Assembly (NCBI GenBank): GCA_016213985.1
Contig: JACRPJ010000008.1
Location: 1 to 14,755 of the forward strand
Length of the DNA stretch: 14,755 nt
Source: Candidatus Woesearchaeota archaeon
GTDB lineage: Archaea > Nanobdellota > Nanobdellia > Woesearchaeales > GW2011-AR9
Direction of reading: 5' to 3'
The position numbers and the translations under genes were made by a program. Of this stretch, positions 1 through 7,154 are shown in pieces (position 1 is the first letter of the stretch; every line of letters starts with the position of its first letter). The notes below the pieces were generated by a model. The model saw only the letters and a list, made by a program, of their open reading frames with translations. It was not told the origin of the DNA and did no database searches.

Positions 1-14
1 AATAACCAAAAAGC

Positions 15-22
15 ATAAATAT
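15..22 (+). promoter_or_regulatory. TATA-like element of the first operon
   Basis: The sequence ATAAATAT lies about 30 bases upstream of the ATG at 48. That is the spacing expected if transcription starts at or next to the start codon, giving a leaderless or nearly leaderless mRNA. No Shine-Dalgarno-like sequence is seen in front of the ATG, which agrees. A promoter here also means that no other gene directly upstream need belong to this operon. Confidence 0.5.
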
Positions 23-47
23 TGCCTGCTAGTTATGTAACCTAACC

Positions 48-401
48 ATGGACGAAACTAGCGAGAAAATACTACTGGACAATGCTAGAGAGTTCACTAC
101 CAAAGCCGAGGAAGCAGAGTGGGATAAGACCTATATCACCGCCGTAACTTTGTATTTCAAAGCAATTGCCGTAGTGGTTGATTTATTTATTTTAAAGACT
201 GAAGGAACAATTCCGAGTAATCATACTCACCGGTTCAGGATTCTGGAAGAAAAATATCCCCTGCTCTACGCTTTAATGGATAAAGACTTCCCTCTCTATC
301 AGCAGAGTTACAAGCTCAAGCTCGACCAGAAATATGTTGAGGTACTGAAAAATGACTTTAGAAAGATTGTTGAGTTTACCCAGATTAAACTTAATCGCTA
401 A
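48..401 (+). CDS. HEPN-like small helical protein paired with an MNT nucleotidyltransferase
   Basis: A 117-aa, all-helical-looking, soluble protein. Its size, its helical pattern and its position directly upstream of a minimal nucleotidyltransferase gene point to the HEPN half of a HEPN/MNT pair. The N-terminal part (about residues 5-25) is charged. A hydrophobic helix spans about residues 34-52 and is followed by the segment SNHTHRFRILEEKYP. The RX4-6H motif of catalytic HEPN ribonucleases is not visible. Any role is therefore more likely in binding a nucleic acid or the partner protein than in RNA cleavage. The reading frame runs 50 bases into the next gene, so the two are probably translationally coupled. 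Family assignment rests on context and overall pattern, not on a diagnostic motif. It could instead be an unrelated helical partner. Confidence 0.6.
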   Translation: MDETSEKILLDNAREFTTKAEEAEWDKTYITAVTLYFKAIAVVVDLFILKTEGTIPSNHTHRFRILEEKYPLLYALMDKDFPLYQQSYKLKLDQKYVEVLKNDFRKIVEFTQIKLNR

Positions 402-942
402 GAAATTTGTATCAAAGTATAATTACGTTTTTGATATTGTTATTTATGGCTCTACAGTCAGAGGAAAGACTAAAATCCGGGATGTCGACGTAGCCCTCAT
501 CTGCAGGGAAGGTGTTCCAGTAGGAGAAAAGCTGGAACTTGCCCAGATTTTCAAAACGCAGATCAAGCCCTTAATCCTGCATGAAATTGATGTCAAGTGC
601 ATAAGTCTTTCCGATTTGACCGACCAGACTTTTATGGCGAGAGCCGGGATCCTGGCGGAAGGATACTCTCTGCTAGAAAAAAATTTCATCTCTGCCCGGT
701 TTGGATTTGAGCCAAGAGCCATTTTTGTCTATTCTTTAGCTGGACTAAGCAATTCAAAGAAGACTATCTTCCAGTATGTTATGAAAGGAAGAAGAGGACA
801 GACTGGGCTGCTTGCTTCCCGTGACTGTAAGCACTTGGGAAGCGGAGCCATTGCTGTGCCCCTAGTCCACTCCGAGGAATTTAAACAACTATTCGAAAGA
901 CAAAAGATTAAATACACGATGTATCCTACTCTATTTTACTGA
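352..942 (+). CDS. MNT-type minimal nucleotidyltransferase with C-terminal extension
   Basis: A 196-aa protein with a polymerase-beta-like nucleotidyltransferase core. The signature runs from about residue 28: IVIYGSTVRGKTKIRDVDVA contains the GS motif with RGK and the DxD metal-binding pair. The later segment HEIDVKC (about residues 78-84) supplies the expected third acidic residue. The core therefore looks catalytically complete, unlike its HEPN partner. Residues from about 115 to the end form an extension not present in the smallest MNT proteins. It contains a Lys/Arg/Gly-rich stretch (YVMKGRRGQTG) and may bind RNA or a substrate. The ATG at 352 gives a plausible N-terminal helix before the first strand. 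The stop is one base before the transketolase start, so this is one operon. Members of this superfamily transfer nucleotides to proteins, RNA or small molecules. The target here is unknown. Confidence 0.75.
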   Translation: MTLERLLSLPRLNLIAKKFVSKYNYVFDIVIYGSTVRGKTKIRDVDVALICREGVPVGEKLELAQIFKTQIKPLILHEIDVKCISLSDLTDQTFMARAGILAEGYSLLEKNFISARFGFEPRAIFVYSLAGLSNSKKTIFQYVMKGRRGQTGLLASRDCKHLGSGAIAVPLVHSEEFKQLFERQKIKYTMYPTLFY

Positions 943-943
943 A

Positions 944-1885
944 ATGACCCAGACCATTAAAGACCAGCAGAAAAGAGCCACCCGCGAAGGCTACGGCCAG
1001 GCTTTGTTAGAATTAGGAGCAGAAAATCCAAAAATTGTGGCTCTCTCTGCCGATTTAACCGAATCCACTTGTGCTCATCATTTCGCCGAGAAATATCCCC
1101 AGCGTTTCTTCCAATGTGGAGTGGCGGAGCAGAATATGATCACTATGGCTGCAGGGCTGGCCCTGGAAGGACTAATTCCATTTGCTTCCTCTTTTGGCGT
1201 ATTCCTACCAATGCGCTGCCTGGACCAGATTCGGATTTCCGTCGGTTATAATCAGGCTAACGTCAAACTAGTAGCCACACATTGTGGCTTAGCTACCGGA
1301 GAAGATGGAGCTACTCATCAAGCTTTGGAAGATGTCGCGGCTTTGAGAGCGATTCCAAATATAACTATTATCGAGCCGGCAGATTATTTTCAGGCGATTA
1401 AAGCGACCAAAGCTGCAGCTGAGTATCACGGACCAGTTTATCTGAGATTGCACCGGGGGAAATTTGCAGCAGTGACCAAAGAAACGGATGCTTTCAAGGT
1501 AGGAAAAGTTCAGGTACTGCAAAGAGGAGAAAAAGTGACTATTATTGGAAGTGGTCCAATCTTGACGGAAGTGCTGAAAGCTTCTTCTCGATTACACTTT
1601 AAACCAGAAATCATCAATTGCCATACTCTCAAACCGCTCGATGAGACTACCATTGTACAGTCAGTTAAGAAAACAGGTAAAGTTTTAGTAATCCAGGATC
1701 ATCAAATTAACGGGGGATTGGGTTCAGCGATAGCGGAATTGTTATCCCAAAAGTTACCCGCTAAGATGATTATTCTAGGAATGCCCGATAAGTTCGGGGA
1801 ATCCGGTACCCCAGATGAACTCTGGGATAGACACCGCTTGTCTGCAGATGAGATCGTAGCTCAGACTCACCAGTTGCTAAAATGA
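944..1885 (+). CDS. Transketolase, C-terminal subunit
   Basis: A 313-aa protein matching the C-terminal half of split transketolases, which carries the pyrimidine-binding domain and the C-terminal domain. The segment CGVAEQNMITMAAGLA (from residue 58) holds the glutamate (E62) that contacts the thiamine diphosphate aminopyrimidine. GLATGEDGATHQALEDVAAL (residues 115-134) is the family signature. QDHQINGGLGSAIAELL (about 251-267) and FGESGTPDELW (about 284-294) belong to the C-terminal domain. The enzyme moves two-carbon units between sugar phosphates and in archaea supplies pentose and erythrose phosphates. It needs an N-terminal subunit carrying the ThDP diphosphate-binding domain, which is not encoded in this window. 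The start is one base after the upstream stop, and the end overlaps the trxB-like start by four bases (ATGA). Confidence 0.93.
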   Translation: MTQTIKDQQKRATREGYGQALLELGAENPKIVALSADLTESTCAHHFAEKYPQRFFQCGVAEQNMITMAAGLALEGLIPFASSFGVFLPMRCLDQIRISVGYNQANVKLVATHCGLATGEDGATHQALEDVAALRAIPNITIIEPADYFQAIKATKAAAEYHGPVYLRLHRGKFAAVTKETDAFKVGKVQVLQRGEKVTIIGSGPILTEVLKASSRLHFKPEIINCHTLKPLDETTIVQSVKKTGKVLVIQDHQINGGLGSAIAELLSQKLPAKMIILGMPDKFGESGTPDELWDRHRLSADEIVAQTHQLLK

Positions 1886-2808
1886 AGAAACCACATGTTT
1901 ACGAGACCATAATCGTGGGGGGAGGAATTGCTGGATGCACTGCCGCAATTTATGCCGCCCGAAAGAAGATGGATTATCTGCTGCTGACCAAACAGTTAGG
2001 CGGGCAGTTTATGGAATCGGGGGATATTTTTAATTATCCTGGAATCAAGCAGATTAGCGGAGCGGACTTTTCCAGAGCAGTCGAAGAGCAGCTTGCTTTT
2101 AATAAGGTAAATGTAAAAGAAAGGGTGATTGTTAATAAAATCATTAAGAAGAGAGAGCATTTTGTGCTCAAGACCGACGGTAAAGATGTTTTAACTAAAA
2201 CCATAATCATTGCCACCGGCTCTCATCCTCGCACCCTCGATGTTCCGGGGGAAAGGGAGTTCCGGTATAAAGGCGTGACTTATTGCGCTATTTGTGATGG
2301 GCCTCTTTTTTATGGCAAAGAGGTAGCCGTGGTGGGAGGAGGAAATTCAGCGTTAGATGCAGCTGATTCTCTGCTGAATATCGCCAGAAAGATTTATGTG
2401 ATCAATATCCATAATAAATTTGAGGTTCATAAATACCTACTGGAAAAGGCACAGAGGAGTCCTAAAGTTAGGTTAATCACTGGTGCCCGGACTACCAGAA
2501 TCACTGGAAATAAATTTGTTAGCGGAATCGAGTATGAGCAGAAGGGTAAAGTTAAAAAATTGGATGTTCAGGGAGTGTTTGTAGAGATTGGCAGAGTACC
2601 GAATACCTCCTTGGTAAAAGGCTTCTTAGAATTAGATGAGCATCACCACATTGTTATCGATTGCAACACCCAGACTTCCGTTCCGGGAGTTTTTGCGGCA
2701 GGAGATTGCTCTTCGGTGCACGAGTACCAGTATGTGATTGCCGCTGGTCAGGGATGCATTGCATTATTAAAAGCAGCTAGATATTTGGCCAGACATAAAT
2801 CAAGATAA
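1882..2808 (+). CDS. trxB: Thioredoxin reductase-like FAD/NAD(P)-binding flavoprotein
   Basis: A 308-aa protein of usual TrxB length. It has the N-terminal FAD-binding GGGIAGCTAAIYAA (13-26), the ATG segment at 111-113, the redox-active pair CAIC (135-138), a second Rossmann motif GGGNSALDAADSL (152-164) and the C-terminal FAD motif FAAGDCSS (271-278). It would pass electrons from a nicotinamide cofactor through FAD to the CxxC pair and on to thioredoxin or a glutaredoxin-like partner. The usual HRR basic motif after the second Rossmann fold, which binds the NADPH 2'-phosphate, is absent. The stretch there reads VINIHNKFEVHKYLLEKA. NADH use, or an atypical electron donor, is therefore possible. 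The start overlaps the transketolase stop (ATGA), so the two are coupled. The gene faces the convergent gene ending at 2852 across a 43-base gap with no clear terminator. Confidence 0.9.
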   Translation: MKKPHVYETIIVGGGIAGCTAAIYAARKKMDYLLLTKQLGGQFMESGDIFNYPGIKQISGADFSRAVEEQLAFNKVNVKERVIVNKIIKKREHFVLKTDGKDVLTKTIIIATGSHPRTLDVPGEREFRYKGVTYCAICDGPLFYGKEVAVVGGGNSALDAADSLLNIARKIYVINIHNKFEVHKYLLEKAQRSPKVRLITGARTTRITGNKFVSGIEYEQKGKVKKLDVQGVFVEIGRVPNTSLVKGFLELDEHHHIVIDCNTQTSVPGVFAAGDCSSVHEYQYVIAAGQGCIALLKAARYLARHKSR

Positions 2809-2851
2809 CGTTGGAGCACCCACCTGCATAAAAGTGGTATTGATGACCTAC

Positions 2852-3505
2852 CTATTGAGGCAACTCATTCCTGTTTCCTCGCTGGTAAATTCCCCTTAAT
2901 TTTGATCCTAATTGCTGGGTCAAGTTTGCTGCCCAAGCTACTTCCTCGGTGAAAGAATATTTTCCTGCCTCCATTGCTTCTCTTTTTCTTTCTACGCCTG
3001 CTAGCATGTAGTCTACGCGGCGCTCTTCCTCGCGGTTGATGTAACCCTTATCCTCTACTACGTCGTTTATTTTAGTGAGTTCTTCATACAAGTCCCACAT
3101 TGGTCTCTGGCTCAAAAAGGCAGCGTAATCAGAATTTATTAGCTCGGGAGGAAGTTCCTTGCTTCCCCGAGTGAGAGCTTCCAACGTTGCGGGTCCTGAA
3201 CCTTTATCCTCCGGCTTACCTTTCCCTGCTTCCACTGCTTCTTCTACTTTTTTGAGACCTATTTTCTTTCCCCGATGAACTCTGATTATCTCCTTGGCTT
3301 CTTCAGCCAGGGTCCCAGCTTCTTCGCTGGCCACTTCGGGGATAGGCACTTTCTCTTTAAGCTTCAGCCTCTCACCCAATTCTTTTTCACTCTCGGTTAT
3401 CTGCCTCTGTGCATCTTCAATTTCTTTCCTTTTTTGCTGCTCAATCTCCTTCAGCTTCTTGATACGCTCTTCCGGAGGAAGGTTTTTTAGATCATCACTA
3501 ACCAT
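2852..3505 (-). CDS. Conserved-looking soluble protein of unknown function with N-terminal coiled coil
   Basis: A 217-aa hydrophilic protein with no membrane segment. Residues about 8-52 are rich in Glu and Lys with heptad-like leucine spacing (ERIKKLKEIEQQKRKEIEDA), which predicts a coiled coil. A low-complexity charged linker follows, to about residue 110. A more globular C-terminal part (about 120-205) contains YAAFLSQRPMWDLYEEL and an Arg/Lys/Glu-rich helix around EEERRVDYMLAGVERKREAM. I do not recognise the family. It lies 32 bases downstream of the 510-aa gene on the same strand, so the two are very likely co-transcribed and may form a complex. The clean start, the operon position and the biased composition support a real gene. 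Confidence 0.75.
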   Translation of the reverse strand: MVSDDLKNLPPEERIKKLKEIEQQKRKEIEDAQRQITESEKELGERLKLKEKVPIPEVASEEAGTLAEEAKEIIRVHRGKKIGLKKVEEAVEAGKGKPEDKGSGPATLEALTRGSKELPPELINSDYAAFLSQRPMWDLYEELTKINDVVEDKGYINREEERRVDYMLAGVERKREAMEAGKYSFTEEVAWAANLTQQLGSKLRGIYQRGNRNELPQ

Positions 3506-3537
3506 AACTACTCAAAAACTCTGGAACAATAAAAATC

Positions 3538-5070
3538 TTACCAAGCAATCATGCCATGGGCCTTCTTAAAGTTGTGGTAAGTGTTCCAGGCTGGGTCGGT
3601 AGCTTCTTTCCTGAGACTGCCCAGAGCTTCTTTTACTTTTTCAGTTTTTCCCCGTACTTCTTTAGGACTAACCGCTTTCTTCCCCTTCTGGGGAGTATAA
3701 AAATCGCCAAAAAATTTTTCCATGAAGGTCTTTTTCGGTGCTGAGACTTCCCTGTTCTTTTCTGTTTCTTTTTTCTGCTCTCCCTTAGCCTCAGCAATAT
3801 ATTTTTCCAACTCTTCGCCCAAAGAACCCATCGCTTGGTATACTGAACCGGAGATATCTGCCATCAATAACATAGTTTCTTTATCTTTCAATTGTTTATA
3901 ACCCTCTACCTGCTCATCGGTCCAGGTATACGCACGTAGGTACACCTCAAATTTACCTATATGCACCGGTCCGCGCTGGTATCCTTCTTGAACTACCTTC
4001 AATTCTGGCCGAGTACGGTAGTGGAAAGTAGCCAGTATACAAGCATTGGCTCCGTCTCTACTCTTTCGGGCCAGAACCTCTACATCCAGCATGCTGCCCT
4101 CAAAAGCAGAGACTATGTCTGCAGAGCTCATGCTCTTTTCTTTCATGCTCAGGCGAGGGATGTGCTTAAGATAAGGTTTGATCCAAGCAGTGTACATTTT
4201 AATGATTTCAAAATGCTGCAGTAAATACCTAAGCATGAACACTCTTCTGCTCTTATGCTCTTTGTGCGTCCTCTTCCTCCATTCCGTATACTGATGGAGA
4301 TGCCGATGTAATACTCTTAACACGTTGCGGTTAAAGTCTTTGGACAAGTCATTAATGTAGCTCTCCAGCTCGTGCTCATCTTTAAAAGGAGGGGCATCGA
4401 AGAACAAGTCAGGAAGAGTAACAAATTCTAGCTCCCTGGCCATCCCAAACACTGAAGCAGCACTTTTAGCTCCTCCCTGAACCAGATCTACAAATATTCC
4501 CTTCAGAGTTATTTCAGCACCCTTGCCTCGGGAAGAAATTGGTTTTTCCAGCTCCTCTTTTACTTGATTGTAATATCCTAACCGCTCATCGAGAATTCTC
4601 AGCTCCCTAACCATTTGGAACAATTCTTTGATCATCTTGCCTGCAGCGATCAGAAATTGAGATATTTTCTCCTGTTGCGCACCTAATCTCTGCTGGGTTA
4701 CCCCAAAGAAAGCGGAGTTTTCGGCCGCAGCAAAAGCATCTTCCAGCTTATATATTTCCGGAAAGCTTTCTTTTAGATTATCCAGAATCCAGAAATAAGG
4801 TTCCTCTAAGCTCAAATCATACACTTCCCAAACCAGATGATAAGTTTTTAGTGAAGTAGGGTAGCCAGTTTTTCCAAAATGTTCTTTGATGATTTCTGCT
4901 ACTTCTTCTTCCGCGTCCTCTTCTTTTAGTCCGTACCCAGGCACCGGCTCGTAAATTTTCTTTGCCTCATTAAATACATAATTCCCCTTCTTATTACTTT
5001 TAATAAAGCCGTACTGAATCAGTAATTCAGAACGCTTGGGTTCTTTCTCTTTCCATAACTCCTCAGTCAT
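3538..5070 (-). CDS. Large soluble protein of unknown function
   Basis: A 510-aa, strongly charged protein with no signal peptide and no membrane segment. The N-terminal 60 residues look like a small winged-helix-sized unit (LLIQYGFIKSNKKGNYVFNE). Residues about 100-200 are helical, with a likely coiled coil around LIAAGKMIKELFQMVRELRI. The central part (about 230-320) has the basic helical stretch LHRHLHQYTEWRKRTHKEHK, which could contact nucleic acid. Residues about 330-405 carry beta-like segments (ACILATFHYRTRPELKVVQE). The tail after about 430 is a low-complexity Lys/Glu region followed by a short conserved-looking end. I do not recognise the family and assign no function. The ATG is preceded by an SD-like GGGG six bases upstream. 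The gene is first in an operon with the 217-aa gene. Confidence 0.78.
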   Translation of the reverse strand: MTEELWKEKEPKRSELLIQYGFIKSNKKGNYVFNEAKKIYEPVPGYGLKEEDAEEEVAEIIKEHFGKTGYPTSLKTYHLVWEVYDLSLEEPYFWILDNLKESFPEIYKLEDAFAAAENSAFFGVTQQRLGAQQEKISQFLIAAGKMIKELFQMVRELRILDERLGYYNQVKEELEKPISSRGKGAEITLKGIFVDLVQGGAKSAASVFGMARELEFVTLPDLFFDAPPFKDEHELESYINDLSKDFNRNVLRVLHRHLHQYTEWRKRTHKEHKSRRVFMLRYLLQHFEIIKMYTAWIKPYLKHIPRLSMKEKSMSSADIVSAFEGSMLDVEVLARKSRDGANACILATFHYRTRPELKVVQEGYQRGPVHIGKFEVYLRAYTWTDEQVEGYKQLKDKETMLLMADISGSVYQAMGSLGEELEKYIAEAKGEQKKETEKNREVSAPKKTFMEKFFGDFYTPQKGKKAVSPKEVRGKTEKVKEALGSLRKEATDPAWNTYHNFKKAHGMIAW

Positions 5071-5120
5071 ATTATTCCCCTTTTTTGAAGTGGATAGTGT
5101 TTTAAGCTTAATAAGTTTTT

Positions 5121-5130
5121 CTTTTTAAAT
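5121..5130 (-). promoter_or_regulatory. Putative promoter of the 510-aa/217-aa operon
   Basis: On the minus strand this reads ATTTAAAAAG, a TATA-like element about 51 bases upstream of the ATG at 5070. That leaves room for a leader of roughly 25 bases. An SD-like GGGGA lies at 5076-5080, six bases before the ATG. The element sits close to the stop of the methyltransferase gene upstream on the same strand. Confidence 0.4.
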
Positions 5131-5133
5131 TGA

Positions 5134-5766
5134 TTATTTTAAGTTTATCCCCTTAAAGAACCAGAGACCCTCTCTGATGCTGAGAGAAACCCTAAATCCC
5201 TGGCTGATTAAGATATCTTTCCATTCCTCTACAGAGCAGTGATTAACTTCTTTCTGTTGCTGCCAATTGTTGATGTTCCGGGAGTAAAGCACCACCATTA
5301 GTGTTCCTCCCTTCTTCAGAACTTGTTTTATTTCTTGCAAGAGTTTCCCGTAATTCTTAATGTAATTTAGGACAAACACCGCTGTGACTGAATCAAATTC
5401 ACTGTGGTTAAAAGGCAACTTTTTTTCTAAGTCTCCCACTACTTTTTGGGTGAGCTGCCCATTAAATTGCAGCATTTTCTCCGAGAAATCTACCCCTACC
5501 GAAGGAAGGTAAGAGTAACTTCCACAACCTAAATCAAGATTCTTTCCTTCCCGCAGGAAACTTAATTTCTGTGTGATTAATTCCCTTTTTTCTTTCTCTA
5601 TTTTATGGTTCCACATGAATGCTTCGGCGTTCCAGAAAGAGGAATTGTTCTCAGGCCAGCCTTTCGCCCAAGGTATCCTGGAAGACAATGTTCTAAGCCT
5701 AGATTTCACTCTTAATCCATACTGTAACTTCATCAGCCCAATTAAAAAGCTAGTTTCAGGGTTCAT
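5134..5766 (-). CDS. Class I SAM-dependent methyltransferase
   Basis: A 210-aa protein of the Methyltransf_11 type. Motif I is LDLGCGSYS (77-85), the SAM-binding glycine loop. The acidic residue that binds the ribose hydroxyls is D93 in VGVDFSEKML. GDLEKKLPF (111-119) and DSVTAVFVLNYI (125-136) are the usual motifs II and III. KQVLKKGGTLMVV (147-159) is the post-motif helix and strand. The first 60 residues form a basic, aromatic-rich extension that may recognise the substrate. The substrate cannot be told from the sequence. The start lies five bases after the stop of the MFS transporter, so the two are co-transcribed. A link between methylation and export or import of the same compound is an inference from that pairing only. 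Confidence 0.85.
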   Translation of the reverse strand: MNPETSFLIGLMKLQYGLRVKSRLRTLSSRIPWAKGWPENNSSFWNAEAFMWNHKIEKEKRELITQKLSFLREGKNLDLGCGSYSYLPSVGVDFSEKMLQFNGQLTQKVVGDLEKKLPFNHSEFDSVTAVFVLNYIKNYGKLLQEIKQVLKKGGTLMVVLYSRNINNWQQQKEVNHCSVEEWKDILISQGFRVSLSIREGLWFFKGINLK

Positions 5767-5771
5767 TTTTA

Positions 5772-6923
5772 TTAAAACAGCAGTCCAGCTAAGACTGCGA
5801 TCCCATTGAATATTACGCCCCCAACTAGGCTTTCTTTAAGCAGTCCGCCGGTGAGAATAAATATTCCCAGGACTACGCATAATAACAGCATTCGGCCCAG
5901 ACAGATGAACATCTCTCTTTTGACAAAATAAGCAGGAAGGTCCGATTTAGCTTTGTCATATTCTAGCGCTCCTGCCGGAGCTTCAAATATTCCGTAAGTT
6001 AGTGAGCCAAATACCGTAACTCCAAATACCTGGGCAACCGTACTTACACCAGCACGTAGGAACCAAGAGATGGACTCGAACAACGTTGCTATTTTAAGTA
6101 GTATGTGTTTGTTTATATGATCGCTGTACTTTCCTACTAGCCATAACAGAACCGCACTTGCTCCCGCTAAGATGGACTCAGTTATTCCTAATGACAAATA
6201 GTCTCTGAGTATGATAAAAATAAACAGTGGCCAAATCACTCCCGCAGCAATCACCCGGGTTCCTCGAGAAATAAAGAACAAAGAATCCTTCCAATATTTC
6301 TTGTCCCACAATGTTCTAAATGAAAAATTACAATGGAATCGGTTTTCCTTACTGAAAAATAAACAGAAAGCAGATGCAAATAGAAACAATGAGGTGACCA
6401 AGAAGAGTAATTTAAACCCCGCAAACTTGATCATAAGCCCACCCAAAAACGGGCCTAACATAGTAGCAAGTATAGATATTCCTTCACGCTTCCCCAATTC
6501 TTCCCCCCGGTGTTTATGGTCGCTGGCATGACAAAATATTAAGTGCATCCCCATCCAATAAAAAGCGAGAGATGCACCTAAAATTATTCCTATTATAATT
6601 AGAGGCACTTTCATAACCGGCAATAGGTACAACAACAGGATGAATAACATATATATAGGCACACTGATGAGAACCGAATGCTTACACCCGTATTTGGACG
6701 TGAATTTAGCTGCTAGGGGGGAAATCAACGCCAATGCCAAGGAATATACAAAGTAAAAATACAAAGTATGGGAGAAGCTTACCCCCATTTCTTGGTATAA
6801 ATATAGTGGAATGAACAAACTAATAAGAGAGAGGGAGAAAGAACGAATAGCGGCAGAAATGTAAATCTGGGTTAGTTCCTGACGGGGAAAGAACCTCCAC
6901 CAAAAGTAGTGATTGGGGTGCAT
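5772..6923 (-). CDS. Major facilitator superfamily transporter
   Basis: A 383-aa integral membrane protein with about eleven or twelve hydrophobic helices. The first spans about residues 20-45, and a long hydrophobic run near 85-130 covers two or three more. The usual cytoplasmic loops are short and basic. The segment CHASDHKHRGEELGKREGIS (about 131-150) corresponds to the loop with a conserved Arg-Gly between helices 4 and 5 in this family. The middle of the protein (about 190-210) is a basic cytoplasmic linker between two six-helix halves. Substrate and direction of transport cannot be read from the sequence. It is the first gene of an operon with a methyltransferase. The ATG lies about 25 bases from a TATA-like element, so the mRNA is probably leaderless. 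Confidence 0.85.
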   Translation of the reverse strand: MHPNHYFWWRFFPRQELTQIYISAAIRSFSLSLISLFIPLYLYQEMGVSFSHTLYFYFVYSLALALISPLAAKFTSKYGCKHSVLISVPIYMLFILLLYLLPVMKVPLIIIGIILGASLAFYWMGMHLIFCHASDHKHRGEELGKREGISILATMLGPFLGGLMIKFAGFKLLFLVTSLFLFASAFCLFFSKENRFHCNFSFRTLWDKKYWKDSLFFISRGTRVIAAGVIWPLFIFIILRDYLSLGITESILAGASAVLLWLVGKYSDHINKHILLKIATLFESISWFLRAGVSTVAQVFGVTVFGSLTYGIFEAPAGALEYDKAKSDLPAYFVKREMFICLGRMLLLCVVLGIFILTGGLLKESLVGGVIFNGIAVLAGLLF

Positions 6924-6945
6924 AAAAGAAAGGAAAATTTAGGGG

Positions 6946-6953
6946 TTTATATG
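6946..6953 (-). promoter_or_regulatory. TATA-like element of the MFS/methyltransferase operon
   Basis: The minus strand reads CATATAAA, ending 23 bases before the ATG at 6923. This places the transcription start at or next to the start codon and predicts a leaderless transcript. It is divergent from the tRNA-Val promoter 40 bases away. Confidence 0.55.
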
Positions 6954-6990
6954 GGTTTCTCCGGGCAATGAGAGTTAAAACGAAAGATTT

Positions 6991-6998
6991 TTTAAATA
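6991..6998 (+). promoter_or_regulatory. TATA box of tRNA-Val
   Basis: The sequence TTTAAATA starts 29 bases upstream of the first base of the mature tRNA at 7020, which is the standard archaeal spacing. Confidence 0.65.
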
Positions 6999-7040
6999 CA
7001 GTTGAAATGACCTTCTCGTGGACCTGTGGTCTAGCGGCTA

Positions 7041-7063
7041 CATGCATAAAAGCATGCCACAGA
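7041..7063 (+). other. Predicted D-loop intron of tRNA-Val (23 nt)
   Basis: The core is a perfect hairpin, CATGC (7041-7045) and GCATG (7052-7056) with loop ATAAAA. Cutting here joins GGCTA to TGAC, giving the expected D arm. The junction could equally be 7040-7062, with the same product. A full bulge-helix-bulge is not evident, so exact ends are less certain than for the other two introns. Confidence 0.65.
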
Positions 7064-7079
7064 TGACAACTCGTTGACG

Positions 7080-7107
7080 GGCTGTGCGTAAATAGCTATG
7101 CTCAAAA
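7080..7107 (+). other. Predicted anticodon-loop intron of tRNA-Val (28 nt, position 37/38)
   Basis: A bulge-helix-bulge is visible. The anticodon stem is the outer helix. The central 4-bp helix is TTGA (7074-7077) with TCAA (7102-7105). The 3-base bulges are CGG (7078-7080) and AAT (7106-7108). Cutting after the second base of each bulge gives the canonical 37/38 junction. Confidence 0.82.
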
Positions 7108-7129
7108 TCGAGTAGATCCCCGGTTCGAA

Positions 7130-7154
7130 AGGTAGCAAAACCTACCTACGAAAG
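7130..7154 (+). other. Predicted T-loop intron of tRNA-Val (25 nt, position 59/60)
   Basis: The T stem is the outer helix. The central helix is TTCG (7124-7127) with CGAA (7149-7152). Bulges are AAA (7128-7130) and AGT (7153-7155). The inner helix is GGTAG with CTACC. Cutting after the second base of each bulge yields exactly TTCGAAT, the canonical T loop, which is strong support for the boundaries. Confidence 0.85.

Noticed and set aside
2809..2851. Short CCAC/GTGG hairpin with a TGATGA sequence resembling a C box of a C/D guide RNA
   Set aside because: No D box (CTGA), no second C'/D' pair and no kink-turn partner at the right distance. The stem is only four base pairs.
3275..3569. Plus-strand open frames opposite the 217-aa gene
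   Set aside because: They are Ser/Phe-rich mirror frames of the Glu/Lys-rich gene, with no start signal.
6211..6531. 106-aa plus-strand frame opposite the MFS gene
   Set aside because: It lies entirely within a clear membrane transporter gene, with no promoter or SD of its own.
6820..7047. 75-aa minus-strand frame running over the MFS start and into tRNA-Val
   Set aside because: It overlaps a leaderless-type promoter and the tRNA in antisense, and has no protein-like pattern.
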